This document shows, in pieces, positions 49,101-58,100 of a stretch of DNA of 64,000 bases (its first letter is position 1; every line of letters starts with the position of its first letter). This stretch comes from Ciona savignyi. Its lineage: Eukaryota; Chordata; Ascidiacea; Phlebobranchia; Cionidae. Location of the stretch: positions 360,222-424,221 of the forward strand of contig CH002949.1 in NCBI GenBank assembly GCA_000149265.1, written 5' to 3'. Below the pieces are notes generated by a model that was not told the DNA's origin, made no database searches, and saw only the letters and a list, made by a program, of their open reading frames with translations. Made by a program: the position numbers and the translations under genes.

Positions 49101-49609
49101 TAGCAAGGCGGTGTTCCACTGTATATTATAATATAAAACGACATTGAGGACTCTAATTATGTTTTGCCGGTCCAAGTTTTGAACCCATAAGGGCTAGGTA
49201 CAAGGACCGTTTTTGTATAAAAGTCGGTATATGTTGTTTCTGTGGCGCTAACCATTAGTCCACTACAACATTGGGACTTCTGGAGCATAATTATAGCTCT
49301 TACGGAAATACATAAAAAATAGGGGTTCAGGTAATGTAAAAACTACTTTTGTTAAATTAATCAAAATGGAAATACCAAAAAGCTCGGCAAGTTGTACGGT
49401 CGGGTGGCCGAATGGTTAGCGCGACCGATACATATACCGACTCATATACTGTATATAAAAAACGGCCAAAGTGACGTCCCCATCTTGAGTTCGAAACTTG
49501 TGTCGGTAAAAAAAGCTCGGCAAGCCTACTTACCGCAAACTGGTTCGCCATATACATTGAGAATCAACGTGAAAGCAAGTAAACATACAACTTTCGCTTC
49601 ACGGTTCAT
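43128..49609 (-). CDS. Transcobalamin / intrinsic factor family cobalamin-binding protein
   Basis: Secreted vitamin B12 carrier. Minus-strand exons: 49534-49609, 48721-48922, 47803-47933, 46851-47003, 45927-46170, one ending at 45098 whose start is lost in the N gap (45171-45270), 44288-44585 and 43128-43314. All visible joints agree in phase. Residues 1-22 (MNREAKVVCLLAFTLILNVYG) are a signal peptide. Then come alpha6/alpha6-barrel-type repeats with SLGKVALYVLAIKSGC, SHWYHIGLAVQAMCIAGG, VAMLGLSCLHAQN, GNQYSTPLAMLAL and SHLLPALSGRS. The C-terminal domain ends with TSWGESVTSINGL, KREYWALLDG and SSYQPSDGQHIVFELRKW, like the GEREFWQLL...DGETIELRLVSW end of human TCN2. Whether it acts as carrier, intrinsic factor or haptocorrin cannot be told. 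Confidence 0.92.
43407..43538 (+). mobile_element. MITE-like family D copy
   Basis: ttagtttattttttgtttcc, gaaaacggcaaaacgatagt and ttagaacacgtctagaaacc are present. It lies in the last intron of the transcobalamin gene, about 90 bases upstream of its final exon. Confidence 0.75.
44591..44768 (+). repeat. SINE-1, 5' part, abutting a splice acceptor
   Basis: Starts gtccggccggttggtctggc and breaks off at gtgtctttcatatacaaa. Its first base is only about 4 bases from the AG (44586-44587) of the transcobalamin exon 44288-44585 on the opposite strand. Confidence 0.9.
45171..45270. other. Assembly gap of 100 N
   Basis: Exactly 100 N, the conventional size for a gap of unknown length. It removes the start of a transcobalamin exon and its acceptor, so the protein between AMLALREATRGITLASSWF and SHLLPALSGRS cannot be read. 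Confidence 0.99.
45636..45899 (+). repeat. SINE-1 copy near a transcobalamin donor
   Basis: Head gtccgacatattagtctagt, a duplicated gtgcaaggcacgtaacgaac-type segment in the central block (45733-45775), and the 3' tail. It ends about 27 bases from the minus-strand donor at 45925-45926. Confidence 0.85.
47205..47313. mobile_element. MITE family C, right half
   Basis: gttaaaaactaactctaatg, tttaagtgtgcagtttccct and tttctttaagtttccccc are present. The left inverted end is missing. Confidence 0.6.
47551..47725 (-). repeat. SINE-1 3' half
   Basis: Reversed tail and body from ataggatattcatgtttatc to atccgctgggttcaggcaa. It lies about 80 bases from the transcobalamin exon 47803-47933. Confidence 0.87.
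47962..48121. repeat. 36-bp tandem repeat, about 4.5 copies
   Basis: Unit acattgaaaacaaaagtata plus ggctatacattacaac, nearly identical between copies. It lies directly upstream of the acceptor of transcobalamin exon 47803-47933. Confidence 0.93.
48345..48627 (+). repeat. SINE-1, near full length
   Basis: From gtccgaccggttagtctggt to aatatcttatcctg. The central block is degraded to tattcgattgtatcagtggt. Confidence 0.87.
49165..49263 (-). repeat. SINE-2 copy
   Basis: Reversed: gccggtccaagttttgaacc, cataagggctaggtacaagg, accgtttttgtataaaagtc, then the head remnant gcgctaaccattagtcca. It lies in the first transcobalamin intron. Confidence 0.75.
49396..49510 (+). repeat. SINE-2, complete copy
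   Basis: acggtcgggtggccgaatgg ttagcgcgaccgatacatat ... ttgagttcgaaacttgtgtc ggtaaaaaaa. Best reference copy of SINE-2. It ends 22 bases from the transcobalamin exon-1 donor. Confidence 0.85.
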
Positions 49610-49721
49610 TTTTCTCCTTTCCTCGGTTTAAAAACAATTACGAACAAATACGATTGACAACTTGGTTAAGGAAGTCAAAACTAAACAAAACCTAGATATC
49701 CTGAAAATGCTGATTTATACG

Positions 49722-49850
49722 TTAGTTTAGTTTATTTTTTGTTTCCACGATGAAAACACGAAGCAGGACTTTTGTGTTTTTACGGCAAAACGACAGTAGT
49801 TAAAAACGTCTTAAAAATCAATTTATTAAGTTTCGGTATAATTAGACGTT
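49722..49850 (+). mobile_element. MITE-like family D copy
   Basis: Near-identical to family D left half: gttagtttagtttatttttt, gtttccacgatgaaaacacg, tacggcaaaacgacagtagt. It lies about 110 bases upstream of the transcobalamin start codon. Confidence 0.8.
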
Positions 49851-49973
49851 GGGACGGAAATAGTTATTTGTATTGGAAGGTTACGACATCGAAACCAACC
49901 ACTTGCTTGTATCTTGCGGCACGTGGAAATGTAGCAGGGGTAAGTGGATCAAACCCAGTGTATTTGTTAGTTG

Positions 49974-50055
49974 TATGCATTGCTTACAAAGTTCACCCCA
50001 TATGCATTGCTTACAAAGTTCACCCCATATGCATTGCTTACAAAGTTAAGCAATG
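49974..50055. repeat. 27-bp tandem repeat, nearly 3 copies
   Basis: Unit atgcattgcttacaaagttc plus accccat, followed by an inverted partial copy aagcaatgcttatgggg (50049-50065), so the array end can fold into a hairpin. Confidence 0.9.
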
Positions 50056-50269
50056 CTTATGGGGTATTTAAACGACTGTGTATTTTCCAATGTAGACTGA
50101 CTCACGGTTACTTAAAGACCGAGCGTTTTTCCTCTCCGAGAATATAAAAACATGCGTATATTATTTAATAGGAATAAAATTACTCATATGGCGGCTTTAA
50201 GCGCATATGTGATACTTAATTGTAATACGCCAGACTTACGAAAGAAGCAATTTATACGGATTCAATTTC

Positions 50270-50444
50270 GGGCAACACTGAAAGGAAGGAAACTGCACAG
50301 TAAAACTTAAAAAACTAATTTAAACCCTACCCTGAACACTAATCTCAACCACTTGAACTAACCCTAACTCCAACCCCATGTTTAAAACTAACTCGAATGT
50401 CATAATCTTCATTTTAGTGAGCAGTTTCCCTCCTAGTTTTTTCC
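50270..50444. mobile_element. MITE family C copy
   Basis: Left gggcaacactgaaaggaagg, right ttttagtgagcagtttccct cctagttttttcc. Flanks ttcaattt / ttcgattt match at 7 of 8 bases. Confidence 0.8.
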
Positions 50445-51087
50445 TTCGATTTCGAAGTTCTCGCAAACTGCTTATTAAGTATATAGTTTGCACAAAAAGG
50501 ATAGAAAAATGTAAAAAGTAAGCAACTCTGCAAGTAACCCTATTTTTTGTAGTAATCACCATACACTAACTTTTTGTAGTTGTGGGATTTCCCGTGGTTA
50601 ACTAGATTATATTGCTTTAATTTTTGTCCTGGACCAATTAATAACTCGATTACAATACAAATCCTTTGGTATATCTACGCGTAGAGAATAATAACAAAAG
50701 CTAATGCTAAGCACATTGGGCATTTAACGACTAATTAAAACAATTCTATAACAGTTTGCAAATGATTAGATTTTTTCTATAATCGAAACAACCTAACAAT
50801 TTACCAATGCTGAATACGCAACTGTATTTTTTCTTGAACTGTAAGTGTTCCACCCAACAAATTTTCCTTGCTTAAATACACGATTTACCACCGCCAATTA
50901 TCAAAGATTAATTGATGTATTTTTAATTAGCGGTTCTGGACTGATACCCTTAGATTAAACTTAATGAATGTGCATTCGAAACTTGTGTATGTGTATGCCA
51001 AATATGAGGTAACGGTTGCGTTATGTCTGGTTCATAAGTACATGTGCTCACGTTTCTACTAAATCATCCTAGCTAGCTACTTCAGTT

Positions 51088-51500
51088 CTTGTTGTTCCGG
51101 TGGTTTAAAGCTGACGTACAAAGTTTCGATTCGTCAAATAAGGGGTGAAAATAGCGTTATGTCTGGTTGTTCACGAAATGTGCTCACGATTCTAATTAGG
51201 GGAAAACTAAAAGGGAGGGAAACTGCTCACCAAAACTATGGAAATTAATTTAAACCCTTTTCTAAACATTAATCTTAACCCCAGAACCAACTCTAACTCT
51301 AACCCTATGTTTAAAACTAACTCTAACGTCATAATCTTCATTTTAGCATGCAGTTTCCCTCCTTCCCGCCTTTTAGTTTTCTCCATAGTTGTTGTTTTGG
51401 TGGTTTAAAGCTGACGCATTAAGTTTCAATTCCTTAAATAAGGGGTGACAATTGAGTCATGTCTGGCTCTTTAGTAAATGTGTTCGCGATTTTAATCATT
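51088..51500. repeat. Direct duplication (about 110 bp) interrupted by a family C MITE
   Basis: Copies at 51088-51198 and 51387-51500 share ggtggtttaaagctgacg, ttaaataaggggtga-type and tatgtctgg...aaatgtg(c/t)tc(a/g)cgatt blocks. A partial third copy lies at 51010-51070. The family C MITE occupies 51199-51384 between the two main copies. Confidence 0.8.
51199..51384. mobile_element. MITE family C copy
   Basis: Left gggaaaactaaaagggaggg, right ccttcccgccttttagtttt ctcc. Inner pairing aactgctcacc / gcatgcagttt. It sits at the junction of the two direct repeats. Confidence 0.83.
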
Positions 51501-53310
51501 CTCGCCTAGATTCTTGAATTACTCTTCATATCAACCCTTCAATTTGGGTATTGATGTTTGGTGACGTAAGAACTTACAACTCCCTAACCTTTCGGTTTCT
51601 TTAAGATTTGATTTTCTAATATCCGAAATCAACATAGACTGAACGCATCCATTTAAATAGGGTTGTGGATATGGTGATACTTTACTCAAAACACCTTTTT
51701 TCTAAGTAAAACTAAACTCGCTTTAGACGTCGCGCCGTGTTAAAGTTTTAATTTTCGCAACAGAATCACAATTAAATCATCTCACACTCTCAGTCAACAA
51801 GGCTCTCTGTGTGTAAATAATCACCGACAATCCGCTTTGTCAGCAAGATTGTGTTGCAATATTGGTCAGGGTCCAATAATCAATCGAGTGTTGACATTTT
51901 CCCGGTACAGTTTAATTTCAGTTTGCACAAGTCGAATGTGACCGATTTTTAAGGATCTTAATAGGTTAAAACACATATATTATATAATGTAGGAAGATCA
52001 ATAGTTTCCAACCACAGTTTAACAGAAGATACTTGGAATAGTCATGGCCTTTGTATGTGTAAGATAAAATTAAAGTACCGAAATAACAACCAATTGGTGA
52101 CCCATTATTGTGACAGGATTAGCAGACGACACTATAAAACTGGGGGTGTACAGCGTGTACACTATGGCTTTGAGTCGAATGTTACCCCCGTGGACATCAA
52201 ATGTAATTCCCCGTGGAGGGCCCATGGACACGAATTGGTTGGCAAACAAAAGTTAAACAGTCTGGCAGGTGACACTAGGCAAATTGCAAATATATGTTTG
52301 CGGTGTTTCTGTCGCGTCACTATGCATTTGTGGTGTTAAGTCGTGTTTACCCTGATCGCCGTCTGCCTAAAATCGAAACACCAACAGCAGTCCAAATCAG
52401 CAACGAACAAATTGCAGAATTGATAACTTACGAAATGGCCGCGTGCGCATTTTGAATAGTGTGCTGCTTGCGAACCGGATACTTTCAAATACATGTTGTT
52501 TCCACGGTGAAAATTTCTCTATATTTGCTTTATACAATCTATATACAGCCTTCAGTAATATAATTTGTACGTTGCTACTTGTACCAAACAATAGCGCAAA
52601 CGGCGGGACATCGCACAAAATAATTGAAGTCCAACTGGTAAAGCAGAAGAGCAACAGCATGTCAGTACGGCTGCTGTAACCAGACTTGGACAACTAATAA
52701 AATTATAGATTTTTTAAATTGGATTAGCAATAAAATTATAGCTAGGTTTTTTTAAAATTAAATTAGAATGAGAATTACTGAATTTGCAAAAACTAGGAAA
52801 TTGAAATAAATTCTAAATTAGAAAGAAATATAATAAAAGTTAAGTTAACATCAAACTAATGGCAAATGATTTGCTGCATATATCAGTTTTGTGTGGGAGA
52901 TTCTGAGTTGTGACCCTACCGCTTGAGGCGCTGTTGATCTTAGAAAGTTTTATGTAAGGCACGAGTTTATGGAACGTTTTGTAAGTTGCCCAGGTTAGCG
53001 AAATTCCCTATAGGTGATGGGACAACGCAGCCTTTCAAGCCTGAGAATTCGAGTTAAACACCAGTGGATAAATGCCACAGTTTATCATCAAATGCCACGG
53101 TTTAGCATTAATAACTCAAGTCAGCGATGTCTAGTACCCCATACATGCTATAAAAACGTGTTGATGTCGTGTATGTGATGATATATGCAAGATACTGAAC
53201 TACTTGACTTTAAACTGACACCATCGAAAACATAAATTTTAATTATACTTTTTAATGCAGTAGACAATAAGTACGTTGTCTGTCGCCATAATTGTTTTTT
53301 ATAGCGACGT

Positions 53311-53392
53311 AATTTTCGAAACCGTGATGGACTGGTTGTCGAGACTGTTTTTGTATAGGAGTGGATATATGTATCAGTCGTGTTAACCATTT
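53311..53392 (-). repeat. SINE-2 copy, diverged
   Basis: Reversed: aattttcgaaaccgtgatgg, gactgtttttgtataggagt, tatgtatcagtcgtgttaac. Confidence 0.65.
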
Positions 53393-53773
53393 ACCATAGG
53401 TAATCATAATTACGCTGTCTGTCCATTACTGTTGATCTTTATGAGATCTTGCGCTACTTTTAGGTTATATATTATTAATTATTTCGTTAGATTGTTTGCT
53501 CCATATTTCGCAGTTGTGATATATTGTCCTCGTTTGCGTGGTGAAAATATTATCGCCGAATAGTTATCAATTTCACATCACGAAGGTTTAAGACTTACAC
53601 TCTTGCATCATAAGTTTAACCGGATTGTGGGTGAATAAAAACTTTGTATTATATATTCCCTCTTTTTTTATTATATACCTTCTTAAATTAATATAGTTCG
53701 TACTCGATTCGAACCCATGAGGTGGTGTTTAAATTTGTTTGTGGAAAGGTATAGTAAAGACAACAGTTGTTTT

Positions 53774-53860
53774 CGGTCGTGTGGCCAAATGGATAACGCG
53801 ACCGATACATATAGCGCCTCGCTCACGATACATAAACCGAGGGTTACCGGCTCAAAAATT
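53774..53860 (+). repeat. SINE-2 copy with internal change
   Basis: ttcggtcgtgtggccaaatg gataacgcgaccgatacata, then a duplicated acgatacataaaccgagggt in place of the usual spacer. Confidence 0.65.
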
Positions 53861-53983
53861 CAAGTTAAAATTTGGAGGGTTTTGAGTTTAGATTGCAGAT
53901 CCAAGCTTTAATTTTAAATTTTCTCTGATTTTCTGTGGCAGAATTTTGAGTGACAGCCTTTTTTGTGAGGTCAGCCTTATAGT

Positions 53984-54021
53984 TTTCCCATTTACGTGGA
54001 TAAACATGAATATCCTATCCT
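53984..54021 (+). repeat. SINE-1 tail fragment
   Basis: Only ttcccatttacgtggataaa catgaatatcctatcctt remains. Confidence 0.75.
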
Positions 54022-54347
54022 TATAGCAACCTTCTAAAAAAAATACTTGCAAATAGTAACCTAAACCAACAACACCGCAGTATCAAGCTCCAACTTATGC
54101 TAATTATAAATATTATGTTATTTAGGCTAATAGATTAAACCTCATCACGGATATAAATAGCTATATAATTGATCATTCCATCCGGGATATTCCATTTCTG
54201 GCATGGTTATTGCGCATTGTGTTCGATAACGTCCTTTGACTGTTACTCTGATCTTCCTTTTCGGTCATGCTTATATACCTTATCTTTTTTTCTGGTTAGT
54301 TCATTTTTACCAAAATAAGTTTTATTTATATAGGAAGCGTTATATGA

Positions 54348-54376
54348 ATGTCGCGTTAACCATTCGGCCACAGAAT
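54348..54376 (-). repeat. SINE-2 head fragment
   Basis: tgtcgcgttaaccattcggc cacaga: reversed A-box-like part only, just before a SINE-1 piece. Confidence 0.6.
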
Positions 54377-54380
54377 CGTT

Positions 54381-54560
54381 AGACCCTGATCCCAGCGGAT
54401 TAATGGGTTCTACTAAATTGAAGGAACGTGTAAATCATATAACACACTGCAATAGCTTCGGTAACCCGACAGTAAGCGCGAGGTGATCTGACGATTGCCC
54501 GTGTGTTAACCCTCTTGGTTTTCCCATTCACTAGGATAAACATGAATATCCTATCCTATA
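54381..54560 (+). repeat. SINE-1 3' half
   Basis: From gaccctgatcccagcggatt to aatatcctatcctata. Confidence 0.87.
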
Positions 54561-54768
54561 TGTCTGCATAAAAACGGAATTATAAAAAGTATATCCTGTA
54601 TATGTGGTGTGTAACATACGTCCGTGAGTGGACAATTGCGCTAAACATATCCGGAAACAAAGACTTTGGCAAGTGAGGCACCCAACATAATACCAAATTG
54701 AACTCACGTGCGCAGATTGTAACTCGACTGAGAGCATAAGTGACTACTATCCTGCAATATCCAGGACA

Positions 54769-54877
54769 ATCGTGTGGCCGAGTGGTTAGCGCGACCGATA
54801 CTTATACCCACTCTTATACAAAAAAAAACGGCTGGTGATGCCTCCATCATGGGTTCGAAATTGTGTAGGTAAAAAAA
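54769..54877 (+). repeat. SINE-2, complete copy
   Basis: cgtgtggccgagtggttagc gcgaccgatacttataccca ... atcatgggttcgaaattgtg taggtaaaaaaa. A short sequence tcctgcaatatccag occurs on both sides (from 54749 and from 54878), a probable target duplication of about 14 bp. Confidence 0.88.
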
Positions 54878-55121
54878 TCCTGCAATATCCAGCAATTGAA
54901 ACATCAAAAACACAAATTGCAAAAGTGAAGTTTAATTACTTGTGATGATAAAAATCGATTCAGGATTTCAATCAAACTCATTATTTTTACGAATTCCCCC
55001 TAAACAAGTAGAAAAAGGCAATGGTCAGGCACCTCAAACAATTTACGCAGAACTTTATGAACAGCAGCTTTTGATATATCTATATACATGTTTTGTGACG
55101 TCACAATAAGTTTATATGACG

Positions 55122-58100
55122 TCATACATTCACTGGTTGACGCGATCTTCTTCTGTTGAGAACGACGCCGACAATAATCCCGACCAGCAACGAACAGATC
55201 CCAGAAATGATGACGTAAGTGACTTCATTGCTTCCCTTTTTATCCGCCGTAGAAGGAACGTCGTCGAAATGTAGTCGATCTACAGATAAATCATAGGAGT
55301 GTAGGTTATGTGGTTTTGCAAGTAAAAGCTAGTGGGCACCTGGTAACAAGCGAAAGGTGTAACGCACATGTGTATATAAAGATTAACTCGATTTATAGTT
55401 GCCATTCTGTCGCAGCAGTCCATTCTTTGGCATATTTCAGGAATGGAAACTGCCCCTCTTCCATGGTTTTGCAAACTGTTTTTATACTTTACTAGTTTTC
55501 TAGATCTTCCATTAACACAGCCAACAAAATAATCAGAAAAGGCAGAAAATAAAAATGAAAGAAACTCAATCAAACAAAACACACTGCAATAGTTTCGGTG
55601 ACTAGACGATGTGCGCGAGATAATTTGACCTTTACACGCGTCAGAACGACCTCATGCGCAAAAGCCATCAGACGATTGGTAGTGTGATAACGACCATTCG
55701 CTTTCCCACCCAAGAGGATAAACATGAATATTCCATTTAATATACTTGGATACAAAAATCAAAGCGAAAATAACTTGCGTTAATCTTTCACCTATTTCTA
55801 TTTTGCAACGTCGGCAGCCAAAAGATGTTTCTATTTTTATTATACTTTTCAATAAAAAGTTGTAATATACAATAAATGATAGCTAAATATGTAACTGGAA
55901 ATGTCACTTGTCACCAATTGACCAATCCTATATAAAGCGAAGTATCGTTTATCATTGTTGCATCATATAGCATATCGTTATGGTTACATTTTTAATGTGA
56001 CGTGTAAATTCCATGTGTGACGTGTGAATTCCTCTTGTAAGGTTTCACTTTAGAGCAGTATTTCTCAAATGGTGCGCCACAAGGCTTAGCTAGATGCGCC
56101 ACACTTTCATATCGTAAATTTACGACAGAAGGTACATAGATTATAAACTACTAAATAGTTAATGTCTAGTTCGTTTCCATTGTAACGTTTTGAGTGTTTA
56201 GCATATTGTTTTGACTTCCCATGCAAGGTGCGCCCGTTCGCGTTCGTAATTGGTCTTGGGAACGCCACGAGGTCAAAAATATTGGGAACCACTGCTTTAG
56301 ACTAACGAATGCAACAGGGAAAGATTATTTCTCTCCATTTGTCCAGCGAGAGAATGATGCAAATGACGTTTAGCAGAAGATTGACGTCATAAGCCAGGAC
56401 AGAAAAATTCATCGGCACGTTCAACTTGACAAACATCGTCGCCAGAGCCATGGCAATTATATCAGAAACTATGCACACAACGGCGATAATAATCAATCGT
56501 TTCAGAACTCGAAGAATTCGAAGGTTTGGTCTGATGCCTTTTGGAGCCTTTGTCCTGCTGGTACGATTTGTCAAGTCTTGAGACATCATTGAGTTTTCCA
56601 CGGTTGCTTCGGATATATTGTTTGATTCTGAGCAGCTTTTTTTTGTTCTCGATTTCATTTTAGAATTCCGCGATGTTTGTCGAAATGATCGCAACTCGGG
56701 CCGTTTTATATAATGCCGGAAAGGTATTATAAACAGAATCAAAAGCATAACCTGTCCAACGATATTAAAGGCTGTTGCAACCAAAGTGCTCATGGTCATT
56801 ACACGGACAGCGCAACCGTTATACCACGATTTTGTGGATTTGGGCAGCGTTACCAAGAGCAGGCCAGCGGTGCCTGCAACAACCAAGAGAACGATGCTGC
56901 AGCAACTCAGGGAGATTATCAATTTGCTGTGGACGTTCACCATGGCAGGACGAGCGTACAGTGCCCTCTGTCTAAGCCACAGCACGAGGTAAACTGAGAG
57001 AGTTACGAGCAGAAAAAAGCAATTTGAAGTGTCATTGACTCTCTCGCATTCGTCGTCGAATCCAGGAAAATATCTTGGGAGTGAAATAAATAAAATCGAG
57101 GAACACGAACGTCCTAACATTGTTATAGTTGAAATAATCGTCACGACGAAAACAGAAACGCCGGTAGAATCGCCTTCATTTCTCTTCCTAAACTTATTCT
57201 CTCTGAATCCATGAAGAGTTACTGTTATTACTAACCAAACAGAAGTTAAAATAATGCAGGCTTCCATTGCAACTGCAAGTATGAATTGAACTTGAAGAGA
57301 TTTCGGTGGAAATGTGTAAAGATCTCCAGCCACAGTAGTTAAGGTAGCAGGTGTGGAATTCATATTTTACAACCCTTATGTAAAAAAACCTGCACAAAAA
57401 AGACTGTTAAAGTACAAGAAACTCCAATGAAATGTCGTCCTTGTGAACCGAGTGTTGTATTTTAGGCCAAGACTCCTGGAAGACATCAGTTCAATACTTA
57501 TTTATGTAGATTGAATTCTGCTTTTGCACAGTGGCAAAGCACTGCTCCATACAAACTCCAAATGCTGTTGGTTACGCCAGTCATACTCTTTAACTCAGTT
57601 TTATTAATCATTGCTAGAGTTAAAATTAATTTTGAATATTTATGATTCAATGCAACCATTCGTTATAAGAAGGTCGTTTTAGAGAAAGAACCTTAAGATG
57701 TTTTTTTCTTTATGAAATAAAAACAGTAGACCGCGTCCGAAATAGTTGTATACTTATTATTATGTGCGTATTTCAATACCTGTAATTGTTAGCTAGCGAC
57801 TACAAACTGTTGTCAACTATCGCAAACAAAACAACTGGATAATATTTAAGATAGGTTGGCGTAACGCCCAAATATGTTCAACAGTAATCTTTGTATATGC
57901 TACATAAAGTATGGCTTACTACAACTAACAGCTTAACATCTACCAGGCTGTGGCAAGCCTCACTGATAAATTATCAATAGACCTACTACTGAGCTTGGCT
58001 GAAACTTCGTCATCGATAAAAAAACTCTACACTTGCTCATTCTTCCGCAATATCCTATTCCGGTATGGTTATTCCACGTTGTGTTTGATAAACATCCTGT

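Larger units (their letters stand above)
49610..55121. other. Gene-poor stretch between the transcobalamin and ZP genes
   Basis: Contains the transcobalamin promoter side, family D and C MITEs, a direct duplication around 51.1-51.5 kb, SINE-2 and SINE-1 pieces, and the ZP gene 3' end. Opposite-strand open frames at 52397-52693 and 52443-52679 have no recognisable domain. From 51520 to 53300 I see nothing else. Confidence 0.6.

Noticed and set aside
52397-52693. Overlapping 98- and 78-residue frames on opposite strands
   Set aside because: No recognisable domain and no neighbouring exon. Kept only as part of the gene-poor stretch.
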